From: an uncultured Bacilli bacterium
Lineage (GTDB): Bacteria; Bacillota_I; Bacilli_A; RF39; UBA660
Length of the DNA stretch: 46,099 nt
Reading direction: 5' to 3'
NCBI GenBank assembly: GCA_910583945.1
Contig: CAJTYF010000011.1
Location: forward strand, 1-46,099
A program made the translations under genes and the position numbers. Shown piece by piece: positions 32,478-42,606 of this stretch (position 1 is its first letter; each line of letters starts with the position of its first letter). The notes beneath the pieces were generated by a model. It made no database searches. It saw nothing but the letters and a program-made list of their open reading frames with translations, and was not told the origin of the DNA.

Positions 32478-33893
32478 CTATTTAGACTTTACAATCTCAA
32501 AATAAAACGTTGCACCTTTTCCTTTTTTACTAGTCACTCCATACTTAAATTTATGTTGTTCTAAAATATTTCTTACAATAGATAAACCTATTCCCGTTCC
32601 GATTACATTTCTTTTATGATTTTTATCATTTTTATAATATTTATCCCATATATATGGTAAGTCACTGGTTTTAATTCCTTTTCCCGTATCTATAATTTCT
32701 ACAAGATAATTCTTCTCTTTCTCCGAAACTCGAATTGTAACTTTCTTATCTTCTCCTGTATAATTAATGGCATTATTAATCAAATTGTAAATCACTTGAT
32801 TAATTTTATTCTTGTCTGCTACTACAAGAGCCTTCTCTGGTAAATCAAACACAAAATAGTAATTCTCTGTTTTCTTAATAATATCATAGCGCCTTAAAAC
32901 ATTTTCAATTTCATGGACTAAATCATATTTTTCTAAATTTAAACCCTCACTATTCGCCTGGAGTTTAGATAAATCAAGTAAATCATTTACTAGAACATTT
33001 AATCGATCGGCTTCATCTATAATGACATTTAAATCTTTCTCTCTTTTTTCTTTATCTTTATAAGAAATATCACGAACCATTTCCGCATAGGCTTTAATCA
33101 TTGTAAGAGGCGTTTTTAAATCATGAGAAACATTCGCTAGTAAATCATTTCTTAGTTCATCTAACTTCTTCATATCTTTGCAGGTATTATTTAAAGTCTT
33201 GGCAAGTTCATCAATTTCTAAAGTACCATTCTCTTGAAAAATAATATCATAATTTCCTTTTCCCATTTCCCTTGCTTTTTTCGTAATGTTTGTAATAGGT
33301 TTTGTAATTCTTTTAGAAAGAAAATAAGCAATAAAACAAGCAAATATAAGTACAAAACACATAATGTAAATAAGTTGCCCCTTTATTAACACACTGGCTG
33401 AATCAATGTCTTCTAAAGTACTGTAAACAAAAACATAACCGTAATTAATATTAATACCATATAAATAGGCTTTTGTTTTATTAAGAGGATTAACAAGTCT
33501 TACGCCTTCCTTTTTTGTTCCCTTACTTTTTAAAGTATTTTTAAGTTGCTTAATACTTGAAATATTTTTATCTAAACCACACCCTACCATCATCGTATTA
33601 TAACTAACTGTATTACCGTTACTTGCTTCGTATTCAATGCAAACGCTATTTTGATACGCTAAAGTAAGAAGCACTTCATCTAAATTATTAAGATTACTCT
33701 CTTCTATAGACTTCACAATCGTATTCATATTTTTTAATTGATAATGTTCATAACTGATTTGCAAAAAAATAACTTGAAACATCCACAAAAAAAGAATAAT
33801 CACCAAACTAAATAAAACAAGATACCCTAACGTTTTTAAACTAAAACTTGTTTTCTTATCTTGAAGATTTTTTATTTTATTCTTTATATTCAA
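32478..33893 (-). CDS. Two-component sensor histidine kinase
   Basis: 471 residues. Two spans (about 22-45, FSLVIILFLWMFQVIFLQIS, and 172-192) bracket a small extracytoplasmic sensor domain of about 125 residues. HAMP follows (about 193-245), then HisKA with phospho-acceptor His257 in NVSHDLKTPLTMIKAYAE and HATPase with the N, G1 and G2 boxes (NLINNAINYTG, DTGKGI, GTGIGLSIV). It overlaps the regulator gene by 17 bp. The sensor domain is not a known type, so the stimulus is unknown; envelope stress is plausible given the neighbourhood. Confidence 0.95.
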   Translation of the reverse strand: MNIKNKIKNLQDKKTSFSLKTLGYLVLFSLVIILFLWMFQVIFLQISYEHYQLKNMNTIVKSIEESNLNNLDEVLLTLAYQNSVCIEYEASNGNTVSYNTMMVGCGLDKNISSIKQLKNTLKSKGTKKEGVRLVNPLNKTKAYLYGININYGYVFVYSTLEDIDSASVLIKGQLIYIMCFVLIFACFIAYFLSKRITKPITNITKKAREMGKGNYDIIFQENGTLEIDELAKTLNNTCKDMKKLDELRNDLLANVSHDLKTPLTMIKAYAEMVRDISYKDKEKREKDLNVIIDEADRLNVLVNDLLDLSKLQANSEGLNLEKYDLVHEIENVLRRYDIIKKTENYYFVFDLPEKALVVADKNKINQVIYNLINNAINYTGEDKKVTIRVSEKEKNYLVEIIDTGKGIKTSDLPYIWDKYYKNDKNHKRNVIGTGIGLSIVRNILEQHKFKYGVTSKKGKGATFYFEIVKSK

Positions 33894-34539
33894 ACTTATA
33901 ACCCACTTTCCGAACAGTAGCTATAAAATCTCTGTATTTTCCCAAACTATTTCGTAAAGTTTTTATATGCGTATCGACAGTTCGATCATCCCCAAAAAAA
34001 TCATACCCCCAAATGTTTGTAAGTAAATTTTCACGAGTCAAAGCAATATTTTTATTTTCAATTAAATATAAAAGCAAATCATACTCCTTTGGAGTCAAAT
34101 TAAGTTTCATTCCATCCACAAATACTTCGTGTGCTTCAACATCCACTTTTAACCCTTGAAACTTATAAAGAGCTTGATTTTTTTGATTTCTCTTTGTTAC
34201 GGCTTTAATCCTTGCTATTAATTCTCTTGGACTAAAAGGTTTAGTTACATAATCATCAACACCAATATCAAAACATGTCAACTTGTCATATTCTTCATTT
34301 CTAGCTGACAACATAATAAACGGAACTTTACTAAATTTTCGTATTTCCTTGACCGCTTGATAGCCATCCATTTTAGGCATCATAATATCCATAATTACTA
34401 CATCAAATTCTTCATTTTTTACAAGTTCAATCGCTTGGTAACCATCAGAAGCTTCTTTATATTCCATATTCTCTAATTTTAAATATTCGAGTATAACCTC
34501 TCGAATTAACGTTTCATCATCTACAACCAATACTTTCAT
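33877..34539 (-). CDS. OmpR-family response regulator
   Basis: 220 residues. The receiver domain has VVDDE (acidic pair 7-8), phospho-acceptor Asp51 in VVIMDIMMPKMDGY, SAR and the conserved Lys in VTKPFSPRELIAR. The Trans_reg_C winged helix (about 130-218) ends GDDRTVDTHIKTLRNSLGKY. GGAAGTG precedes the ATG. The promoter carries TTCAT-6-TTCAC, which matches the winged-helix site type and suggests autoregulation. Confidence 0.96.
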   Translation of the reverse strand: MKVLVVDDETLIREVILEYLKLENMEYKEASDGYQAIELVKNEEFDVVIMDIMMPKMDGYQAVKEIRKFSKVPFIMLSARNEEYDKLTCFDIGVDDYVTKPFSPRELIARIKAVTKRNQKNQALYKFQGLKVDVEAHEVFVDGMKLNLTPKEYDLLLYLIENKNIALTRENLLTNIWGYDFFGDDRTVDTHIKTLRNSLGKYRDFIATVRKVGYKFEYKE

Positions 34540-34564
34540 GAATTCACTTCCTTATCTCCACTAT

Positions 34565-34594
34565 ATTATAACGTATTTGTGAAGATTAAATGAA
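34565..34594 (-). promoter_or_regulatory. Regulator operon promoter with OmpR-type box
   Basis: TATAAT at 34565-34570. GTGAA-GATTAA-ATGAA (34579-34594, plus strand) matches the box at 32461 at 14 of 16 positions. Here it covers the spacer and -35, closer to -10 than at 32461, so it may repress rather than activate. Confidence 0.55.
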
Positions 34595-34621
34595 AAAAAG
34601 ATAAATCTTTAAGACTTATCT
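34593..34621 (-). terminator. Terminator of the 34616 gene
   Basis: A 10-bp stem with one G-U (34599-34608 with 34612-34621), 3-nt loop and seven T on the minus strand, overlapping the stop codon. Confidence 0.7.
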
Positions 34622-35242
34622 ACTTTGAGATTCGGTTTCTTCTTCTACAAAACCAAAATAACTTCCATATTCCCCATAAACTGAATTTAAAACATCTGCA
34701 CTATTTTCTATACTATTAAAAAAGCCATTTTGTTCTAAATAATCCATTGAATTTTGATAATCTTCTTCATTAATTGTATCATCTAAAATATTCATATAAT
34801 AATTAAAAGCATCTATATAAGCACTTGTTGCATTTGAATAATTATATTCTTGATTTGCCTCAATATGTTCCTTATAACCTTCTTGTTCTATTTTTTTAAC
34901 CTCATCTAAAGTTTTATTATAATCATCAAATACACTTACAGAATTTACATGGCTATCACTAATCACTTCGCGAAAACCGCTTGAAGGCGTGGTTTCATTA
35001 TAAACGACTCCATTATTATTTGTTTCAGAAAACTCATATATTAAACTATAATCTGTTATTCCACGATAAACATCATAATTTTTTTCATTTTCTTTGATAT
35101 TTTCTACTAAATACATAAATTTTATATATTCATTTTCATCCGTATCTTTAAATTGGATTTTTACAATATCAGTTGTTTTCTTATTTCCCAAATCAGTTTC
35201 AATTTCAATTGGCATTTTTATATCTAAAATGTTTAAAGCCAA
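34616..35242 (-). CDS. Unknown acidic extracytoplasmic protein; N-terminus frameshifted or mis-started
   Basis: About 208 residues, rich in Glu, Asn, Ser and Tyr. The listed start is a TTG without a ribosome site. The frame stays open upstream through CRSRSPGSSKNKKQIKEKIA and a membrane span YFIAALAVVVVEFG, up to about 35380, without a start codon. An ATG at 35367 with AAGGGGG 9 nt upstream sits one frame away. One inserted base just after it would join them and give a protein of about 250 residues, anchored by that span. So either an indel has hit the start or the base call is wrong. The promoter is a perfect consensus. Family unknown; repetitive helix-like C-terminus (DAFNYYMNILDDTINEEDYQ). 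Confidence 0.55.
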   Translation of the reverse strand: MALNILDIKMPIEIETDLGNKKTTDIVKIQFKDTDENEYIKFMYLVENIKENEKNYDVYRGITDYSLIYEFSETNNNGVVYNETTPSSGFREVISDSHVNSVSVFDDYNKTLDEVKKIEQEGYKEHIEANQEYNYSNATSAYIDAFNYYMNILDDTINEEDYQNSMDYLEQNGFFNSIENSADVLNSVYGEYGSYFGFVEEETESQSR

Positions 35243-35391
35243 TTCACATGCATCATTTCCAAATTCTACTACTACTACCGCTAAAGCAGCTATAAAATAG
35301 GCTATTTTTTCCTTTATTTGTTTTTTATTTTTTGAAGAACCTGGACTTCTACTTCTACAATTTTCATAATTCTTCCCCCTTAATTAAAGAG

Positions 35392-35420
35392 ATTATAGCA
35401 TATTTACACTTATTTGTCAA
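35392..35420 (-). promoter_or_regulatory. Perfect consensus promoter
   Basis: TTGACA (35415-35420), 17-bp spacer, TATAAT (35392-35397), 25 bp before the ATG at 35367 with its AAGGGGG site. Confidence 0.85.
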
Positions 35421-35427
35421 ATTATCC

Positions 35428-35465
35428 AAAAAAAGAATCCTACAACATGAATGTGTAAAATCCTT
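35428..35465 (-). terminator. Terminator of the giant surface protein gene
   Basis: 12-bp RNA stem with G-U pairs (35433-35444 with 35454-35465), then seven T on the minus strand. It abuts the next promoter. Confidence 0.7.
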
Positions 35466-35479
35466 TTTATTTATTTAAT

Positions 35480-38400
35480 TTAAATACTTTCATTATTTGA
35501 TTTCTTATTTCTTTTAATGATAACAAAGATTATAATTATTAAACCTACAATTCCAATAATTCCAATGATTCCAAAAATATTTTTAATATTTTCATTTTCT
35601 TCTATAGACTCTGTAACTTCTTCTTGTTTTTGATTGTTATTTTGATTCTCACTTGAACTATTATTTCCATTATTACTACTATTATTGTTATTAGAATTAC
35701 TATTAGTACTATTAGTATCATTTTTATCATTAGTTGTATTATTATCTTTTATAGTAATATTTCCATTAGGTCTATATATAGTAATATTACCAGTAGTTGG
35801 TTGATTTGTAGATGTTGAAGAATTTGATTGATTTTGTCCATTATTATTTGGTTTATTACCATCATTGTTGTTACTGTTATCATTATTATTGTTGTTGTTA
35901 TCTCCTATATTGTTATTATTATTATTATTATCATTATCAGTATTATTATTGTCATCATTTGAATTATCTGCATCTTTATAAATCCAATCAACATTCGCTA
36001 ACACTGAACCTTTATTTCCTGCAGAATCAATATATTCAAAATTAAACGCCCCATTTTCCTTAAATATATAAGTCATTTGATTACTATTATTGGTAACTGT
36101 AACATCGGTCTTATCAAAAACAACAGTTGCGACAACATTTTCCTTTGTTTTTTCAGTAATATTATAAGTAATAGAAGCAAGAGGAGCAACTCGATCAATA
36201 AAATCAACAGTTGCTATAATAATATTGACATTTCCAGCTTTGTCTTCTAATCTAAAAGAATAAGTTCCATTAGCTTCAAAAGTATATTGTAAAGGTTTAG
36301 AGCGACCCATTTTATCTAATTTACGAATTTCATCTTTATCCGATGGTTCCACAGCTTCTCCATCTTCATTTTCAAACGTTTCGTTCACTACATTTCCTAA
36401 ACTATTTAAAGTAACTGTGTATAAAATAATATTATTATCTTCTTTATTATAGTAATAAGTTATTCTTTCAGTATCTCCTTTATCATTTAAATAAAGAACT
36501 TTTGTTGTATTTCCTTGTAAATCATAATACTCTATAGAACGAACTTTTTCGTTCTTTACTTCTACATAATTTACTTTATTATTATTTTCATCCAGTAAAT
36601 AAACATCTTCTTTAAGACCAATTAAACTAGCCGTTACATCTTTATTTGTTTTCTTTTCTGGACTATATTTTATAGAAGCAGTCGGAGCATCTTTATCAAT
36701 CCAATCAACCTTAGCAGTTGCAGTACCTTTTATACCATTAGCATCTACAAATTCAAAAGTAAAAGATTGATTATTTTCTGTAAACACATACGTATCACTA
36801 CCATTATTATTTGTAATTGTAATAGGAGTACTTGGATTAATTAATCTCGCAATAACATTTTCACGAGTTAACGTAGTCTTATCATAAGCAATACCTGCTG
36901 TAGGAACAATCACTTCTTGTTTTGTGATATCTTCAAATAAATTAATCATTGCAACAGAAGCAAACATATTGTAAGTTTCTAATTCAAGTTTTACATATTG
37001 TCCATAAATGCTTTCATTAAATTCAATTCTCTTTGTTCCTTCATAATCGGTAATATTTTCTATTCTTCCAGCTTCTACCCAATCTTTTCCATCTTGACTT
37101 ATAGAAACAATTCCATTTTTAATTGCATCTGGATCATTAGTTTTATATTTTCTTTGTATAAACTCTAACACAGAAACATATTTAGGTGTATCTAATTTAA
37201 TAATAATATAAGGTTTTTGTCCTTGTTGAATTACATTATATCTAAAATCAGTATGCCACATTGTATTTAAATTTCCATCTATTACATTCTCAGCATAGAA
37301 TGGTCTCTTATTATCTACAGATTGTGTCGAATATTCATGAACAGATAAATGAGAAATTCGAATATATTTTTGGGTATCTAATTGATTATCTTCTGTAAAA
37401 TGTACTTCTAATATTTCACTAGGTAAAACTGTTTTCGTAGCAGCAACTCTTACTTGTAAAGTTTTATTACCTGTATTATCTGGAGAAGAGGCAGCATAAG
37501 AAGTCCAAGGATCATTTACACTATTTCTCCACTCAAATCCTGTATTAACTCCAATCACACGATTTTCTAAATCATTAGCATAAAGATTTGCTGGAAGTGT
37601 AGCGGTTGTAATATCAATCTTGTACACATTTTCTTCAGTACGAGGTGCCCCCACAATATTAATATAAATATCATTTTCTGCTGTAATAGATTGAAGTTCT
37701 TCTTGAGTTAATAAAACACTATGTTCTTCTCCTGCAAGAGAACTAACTGTTTTCCAAGTTTGTTTTCCATTTAAACTGTATTCCCAACGAACTCCATTCA
37801 TTTCGAATCGACTAGCCAATTTAATCTTATTTGCATAGGCTCCATCAAATGAGAAACTAGCCACTTCTTTATCTAATTTACCTAATAAGTAATTCGCCTC
37901 TAATCTTGTTAGAGATGGTTGATAAACAGTATAACTATCCGCTGTATTATTTGGTGTTTGACTACCCTCTGTTAAAATACGCGTTTGCATTAAAGTAAAT
38001 TTAAAACCATATTCAGCACTTGTCAATTTCGGTTTAATCAAATTCGTTAAATGTTGCATTGGTAATGGGAAATATTTTAAACTTTCTCCTATTTCTTTTG
38101 CTAACAACCAATAATCATTTTCTGTTTTATTAGCGTTGGCATTAAAGTTCATGATTAAACCATACCAAGCATCAATATTAAGAGGTTGAACTCTTAATGC
38201 TTCTCTATAAATTTCTTCTTGTCTTGCAAGATTATCTTTATAAACATCGGCAAGATAAACTAATTTTTCACTTTCTTCAAAAGTATCATAATAATTTAAT
38301 ACTTCTTGAGATAAAGCCATATAGACGACAGAGTATCCTCTAGAGAAACTTGCATTACCCCAACCAAGTAACATTCTTTCCCCTTTTTCCGATAATGTCC

Positions 38401-40081
38401 ATCCAGATACATCATTATCTAAATTCCAATAACCATTTCCACTTGCGTCTTGAGAGTAATAAATGATAGCAGCATGTCCTGGTTGCCCTATAACAGCCGC
38501 CGGAATTCCATGAACGGCACGTATATTCGATCCCGTTTTTGAAATACCTCCACAAACGGCTCCTGTTCCAAATTCGTTTCTAAAATTCATCCAAACTTTA
38601 TATAAACCATTTCGATAAGTTACCCCATATTTTGAGAATATTCCATTAAACTTTTCATCCCAATAATCTTTCTTTTCTGGATCATGGAAAATAGGATTAC
38701 TATAATTTGGCCATACATATGCCATATATGGATGTGGAGTCAAATATTTCCAAGCTTGATTTGGATATTGATCAACATAAGATTGAGTGTACTCGTTTAG
38801 CCATAATATTTCTTCATCATCAAGATTACTATTCATAACAAAACGCATTTCTTCAATCGTATAATTTTCAAACCATTTGGTAATATCAATACTATCTGTT
38901 ACAACAAACTTATCATTTTTATGTAACATTTTATAAAGTTCATAACGTGTTACTGCATCGGATTTATTTTCTGGTTGATTAGATTGCATCCATAATCCAA
39001 CTAGCTTAGAATGCGTTAAAGATAAAGCAAAAGCCATTCTTTTATATAAGTCGCCATATCGCGTTCCATATCGCGTTACCTCTGTAATAGCAAAATCGCT
39101 TTTATGACTAGCCAATATATCACTTAATACAGTTAAGGAATTATAATAACTTCCACCCTCAGGAGCACCACCTAGAGTATAAAGTTTCAAATTTTCTAAA
39201 TTATTAAATAACCATTCAAATGCTTCTCTATTTTGATTACTTTCTCCAACAAATCTCTTTATAGCATACGGACCCATATTTTTTACTAAATTTCTTTGTA
39301 AAAGAACAAGTTCATATTCAGGATTTGTTAAATCCGCATTCGCATATTTAGACTTAATTAAGGCATCATATTCACTCACAGAAGGTACAACACTATTTTC
39401 ATTAACCTCATTCGTTAATTTAGCATCCGCATAAACAGCATGATCATTTCCATTTGATCCATTATCATTTGCATATAATTTTAAATAATTAGCCCCTTTA
39501 ATATTCACTTTTATAAACTCAGCATTCATTCCAGCTTTTAGTACAGTAGGATTTTCGCTTGTTTGTAAAGTCCAATTTTTACCATCAACAGAAGTATAAA
39601 CATAAAACTTAACGCCATTACTTGAAGCCGCTGCTGTTTGATTTAAACCAACATAAGCCGTAAAATAATCATAGTCATAAGCACGAATATCATACACTAA
39701 AGTTGAAGTTGCATGAGCCCACATACCTTTATCAAAGGTATAATAAGCATTTTCTACTTTTACAGCAATTTTAGATCCAGCACTTGTTGTATCTTTTAAA
39801 ATACTTCCCCATCCTGGTCTAGATTGATTGGCAAGATAATCAATATCTGATAAGTAGATAAAATCAATGTCACTTCGTGTAATTTGCTGTTCTGTATCAC
39901 TAACTTGCTTTACATTCGAAACATTTTGCTCTAAAGCATAACGTTCTGCATCAATCGTATTGATTGTCGAATCTTTCAAGTACACATGTGGAAAAAATAA
40001 AGCCATCCAAGTTGCAACAGTTAAAAAGCCTAAAAACAATCTTTTTTCCATACTCATAAATTTCTTTTCTTTCCTTATCAC
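35480..40081 (-). CDS. Giant cell-surface protein: NPCBM, transglutaminase-like core, F5/8C, Ig-like repeats, C-terminal anchor
   Basis: About 1533 residues from the GTG at 40081 (GGGAG 7 nt upstream); an ATG at 40057 is the alternative. Residue numbers here count from 40120. A signal segment (RLFLGFLTVATWMALFF, 27-43) is followed by an NPCBM-type carbohydrate-binding module (86-236), then a helical region. The protease/transglutaminase-like core (about 460-600) has Cys523 in GAVCGGISKTG, His549 in GQPGHAAIIYY and an Asn/Asp-rich strand YWNLDNDVSGW. A discoidin/F5-8C module lies at 918-1064, three Ig-like repeats at about 1073-1381, an Asn/Asp-rich spacer at 1386-1495 and a membrane span (1514-1536) before RNKKSN. 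It probably binds host or mucus glycans and may crosslink or cleave proteins. Monocistronic. Confidence 0.8.
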   Translation of the reverse strand: MIRKEKKFMSMEKRLFLGFLTVATWMALFFPHVYLKDSTINTIDAERYALEQNVSNVKQVSDTEQQITRSDIDFIYLSDIDYLANQSRPGWGSILKDTTSAGSKIAVKVENAYYTFDKGMWAHATSTLVYDIRAYDYDYFTAYVGLNQTAAASSNGVKFYVYTSVDGKNWTLQTSENPTVLKAGMNAEFIKVNIKGANYLKLYANDNGSNGNDHAVYADAKLTNEVNENSVVPSVSEYDALIKSKYANADLTNPEYELVLLQRNLVKNMGPYAIKRFVGESNQNREAFEWLFNNLENLKLYTLGGAPEGGSYYNSLTVLSDILASHKSDFAITEVTRYGTRYGDLYKRMAFALSLTHSKLVGLWMQSNQPENKSDAVTRYELYKMLHKNDKFVVTDSIDITKWFENYTIEEMRFVMNSNLDDEEILWLNEYTQSYVDQYPNQAWKYLTPHPYMAYVWPNYSNPIFHDPEKKDYWDEKFNGIFSKYGVTYRNGLYKVWMNFRNEFGTGAVCGGISKTGSNIRAVHGIPAAVIGQPGHAAIIYYSQDASGNGYWNLDNDVSGWTLSEKGERMLLGWGNASFSRGYSVVYMALSQEVLNYYDTFEESEKLVYLADVYKDNLARQEEIYREALRVQPLNIDAWYGLIMNFNANANKTENDYWLLAKEIGESLKYFPLPMQHLTNLIKPKLTSAEYGFKFTLMQTRILTEGSQTPNNTADSYTVYQPSLTRLEANYLLGKLDKEVASFSFDGAYANKIKLASRFEMNGVRWEYSLNGKQTWKTVSSLAGEEHSVLLTQEELQSITAENDIYINIVGAPRTEENVYKIDITTATLPANLYANDLENRVIGVNTGFEWRNSVNDPWTSYAASSPDNTGNKTLQVRVAATKTVLPSEILEVHFTEDNQLDTQKYIRISHLSVHEYSTQSVDNKRPFYAENVIDGNLNTMWHTDFRYNVIQQGQKPYIIIKLDTPKYVSVLEFIQRKYKTNDPDAIKNGIVSISQDGKDWVEAGRIENITDYEGTKRIEFNESIYGQYVKLELETYNMFASVAMINLFEDITKQEVIVPTAGIAYDKTTLTRENVIARLINPSTPITITNNNGSDTYVFTENNQSFTFEFVDANGIKGTATAKVDWIDKDAPTASIKYSPEKKTNKDVTASLIGLKEDVYLLDENNNKVNYVEVKNEKVRSIEYYDLQGNTTKVLYLNDKGDTERITYYYNKEDNNIILYTVTLNSLGNVVNETFENEDGEAVEPSDKDEIRKLDKMGRSKPLQYTFEANGTYSFRLEDKAGNVNIIIATVDFIDRVAPLASITYNITEKTKENVVATVVFDKTDVTVTNNSNQMTYIFKENGAFNFEYIDSAGNKGSVLANVDWIYKDADNSNDDNNNTDNDNNNNNNNIGDNNNNNNDNSNNNDGNKPNNNGQNQSNSSTSTNQPTTGNITIYRPNGNITIKDNNTTNDKNDTNSTNSNSNNNNSSNNGNNSSSENQNNNQKQEEVTESIEENENIKNIFGIIGIIGIVGLIIIIFVIIKRNKKSNNESI

Positions 40082-40206
40082 AAAACCACTCCCTTTTTTC
40101 GAAAAGACATTATATATCAAAAAATAAGAAATGTAAATAGTTTTTTTATTAGCTTCGCTATCTTAAATATACTATTAATTTCTTATTTTTAATATACTTT
40201 TTACAT

Positions 40207-40228
40207 AATGTCGACAAAAGTTGACATT
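40207..40228. terminator. Possible terminator after pheT
   Basis: 9-bp stem AATGTCGAC/GTTGACATT with one G-U. A T run follows on the plus strand only, so its role for the minus-strand pheT transcript is weak. Confidence 0.35.
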
Positions 40229-40236
40229 TAATTTTT

Positions 40237-42606
40237 TTATTTATCTCGCAAAACAGCTTGAAATTCTTTTAAAACAGAATCAATAATCGCATTAAACACA
40301 TCCATCACTTCTTCTTCTATCAAAGTTCTGGTCACATCTTTAAAAACAAGTTTATAGCCAATTGATTTTTTTCCTAGTTGAATCTCTGAATATAAATCAA
40401 AAACTTCTACAGAGTCAAGAATTCTCTTTCCTTGTTTTTTAATCACTTGTTTAATACTTTCACTATCAATAGAGTTATCAACAATAAATGCGACATCCTT
40501 TATAATCTCTGGATACTTACTTGCCTCTTTATATTTAATAGGTTTGATTTGAGCTTCATTAAGTATTTTTAAAGATAATTCACCAACAAACACATCTTCT
40601 TTTAAGACACTCGGATGCACTTTTCCTAAAATACCAATTCTTGTTCTATCTAAGTATATGCCAACACTTACTCCTGGATGAAGGCTATCAACGATTTCCT
40701 TTTTAAATTGATAACGATTTTTAAATCCTAAATAATCTAATAAATCTTCCACCATCCCTTTAAGAAGATAAAAATCTGCTTTCATTCCATTTCTTTGCCA
40801 ATCATTTCCAATATAATTTCCTTTAATAAGCATAGCCACTTTGGCCTCTTCCTGATACGCTTTATCATACGTTTTAGAAATCTCATATAAGAAAATATCT
40901 TTCACATTTCTTTTTTTATTATAATCGTAAACATTTAGTAATGAAGGTAAAATACTCGTTCTAATGACAGACTTATCAACACTCATCGCATTCGGTAAAA
41001 TTAAATTTTCTTTTTCTTCATATGAAAACAATTTTGCCATCTCCGGACTCGTTAAAGTATACGTCTTACATTCAGTTAAACCTAAACTTCTTAAACGCTT
41101 ACTGACCATCTTTCTTATTTTAACATCACCGATATATTCACCACGTCTTGTTTCACCAACTGGTAAAGTCGAAACTAAATTTTGATAACCATAAAGTCTT
41201 CCTATTTCTTCCGCAATATCATTGACATTTGGATCAATATCAAGTCTTCTTCGAGGAATCGTTACCATAAACTCTTCTCCCTTTAATTGATAGGCAAAAT
41301 CTAATTTTTTTAGTTCTTCTTCCATTTTTTTAGTATCAATCACAATACCAAGTATTTTATTCACATCGCTTGCTTTAAATGAAACCACTTTTGGTGTCTT
41401 ATCTACAACATCATAACATACTGTATCTTGATGTATAGTAGCTCCCGCATATTTTTCAAGTAAATGACAGGCCCTGTCCATTGCCATATTCGTATATTCA
41501 TAATTTAAACCTTTTCCATAACGAATACTTGCTTCACTCTTTAAATTTAAGTGACTCGCCGTATTACGTATACTAACGGCATCAAAAATCGCACTTTCAA
41601 TTAAAATAGTCTTTGTACTTTCATCAACATCGGTATTCAGTCCACCCATAACACCAGCAATACACACCGATTTTTCACCATCCGTTATTACAATATCGCT
41701 AGACTTTAAAGTACGTTCTACACCATCTAAAGTAACGATTTTCTCATTACTTTTAGCATCACGAACGATTACTCGATCGCCTAATTTTTCTTTATCAAAG
41801 AAATGAAGCGGTTGCCCAAACTCAAGCATGACATAATTGGAAATATCAACCACGTTATTTATAGAACGCATTCCAACACTTTTAAGCCTTTTCTTAATAA
41901 AATCTGGAGACTCCCCAATATGCACATTCGTAACCATTTTTGCTAAATAATATGGACATTTCTTCGTTTCTACTTTTAAAGAAAAATGATTTTTGATTGT
42001 ATCTTCTCCCATTTTATAATCCAAACTTGGTAACGTAACAGGCTTATTTAAAATACACGCTATCTCATACGCAAATCCAATATGATAATAACAATCATTA
42101 TTACGATGTTTATGAATATCCAGTTCATAAAGCGTAGAGTCATACCCTAAACTTTTTAGGGCATCACTCCCTACCACTTCTTTACTATTACATTCATGAA
42201 TGCCTTTATTATAATTTTCTTCCGTTTTTTCTTCTAAACCTAATTCAAATAAAGCACAAATCATTCCGTTTGACTCTACTCCTCGAATTTTGCTTTGTTT
42301 AATTTGAAAATCTCCTGGTAAAACGGCTCCTGGTAAAGCAACAATGACCTTAAGTCCCTCACGGACATTAGGTGCGCCACAAACAATTTGAACCACTTCA
42401 TCACCAATATTGACTTTGCATACATGCATATGGTCACTATCAGGATGAGTCTCACACGAAACAATCTCTCCAATCACTAAATGTTCAATATGATTGGTAA
42501 TCACTTTTTCAATATTAATTCCGGCACTTGTAATCTTTTTTGCTAGTTCACTCAAATCTTCTTCTTTAATATCAATATATTCACTAACCCACTCTAAATT
42601 AATCAT
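40237..42606 (-). CDS. pheT: Phenylalanyl-tRNA synthetase beta chain
   Basis: 789 residues from the ATG at 42606, which has GGGAG 7 nt upstream and overlaps the end of pheS by 8 bp; the longer frame starts without a ribosome site. In order: N-terminal domain, EMAP/tRNA-binding domain (HLVIGEIVSCETHPDSDHMH, about 40-150), B3/B4 editing domain (about 200-400, VDISNYVMLEFGQPLHFFD), B5 (about 405-475), the catalytic-like core and the C-terminal anticodon-binding FDX domain (EASKYPEIIKDVAFIVDNSI). It pairs with PheS as an alpha2-beta2 enzyme. Length is standard. Confidence 0.97.
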   Translation of the reverse strand: MINLEWVSEYIDIKEEDLSELAKKITSAGINIEKVITNHIEHLVIGEIVSCETHPDSDHMHVCKVNIGDEVVQIVCGAPNVREGLKVIVALPGAVLPGDFQIKQSKIRGVESNGMICALFELGLEEKTEENYNKGIHECNSKEVVGSDALKSLGYDSTLYELDIHKHRNNDCYYHIGFAYEIACILNKPVTLPSLDYKMGEDTIKNHFSLKVETKKCPYYLAKMVTNVHIGESPDFIKKRLKSVGMRSINNVVDISNYVMLEFGQPLHFFDKEKLGDRVIVRDAKSNEKIVTLDGVERTLKSSDIVITDGEKSVCIAGVMGGLNTDVDESTKTILIESAIFDAVSIRNTASHLNLKSEASIRYGKGLNYEYTNMAMDRACHLLEKYAGATIHQDTVCYDVVDKTPKVVSFKASDVNKILGIVIDTKKMEEELKKLDFAYQLKGEEFMVTIPRRRLDIDPNVNDIAEEIGRLYGYQNLVSTLPVGETRRGEYIGDVKIRKMVSKRLRSLGLTECKTYTLTSPEMAKLFSYEEKENLILPNAMSVDKSVIRTSILPSLLNVYDYNKKRNVKDIFLYEISKTYDKAYQEEAKVAMLIKGNYIGNDWQRNGMKADFYLLKGMVEDLLDYLGFKNRYQFKKEIVDSLHPGVSVGIYLDRTRIGILGKVHPSVLKEDVFVGELSLKILNEAQIKPIKYKEASKYPEIIKDVAFIVDNSIDSESIKQVIKKQGKRILDSVEVFDLYSEIQLGKKSIGYKLVFKDVTRTLIEEEVMDVFNAIIDSVLKEFQAVLRDK

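Noticed and set aside
35700..35960. CRISPR or tandem repeat array
   Set aside because: The repetitive look comes from Asn/Asp codons (AAT/GAT) of the low-complexity stalk; there are no regular spacers.
35812..36045. Plus-strand Tyr/Cys/His-rich ORF
   Set aside because: Antisense shadow of the Asn/Asp-rich spacer of the giant surface protein.
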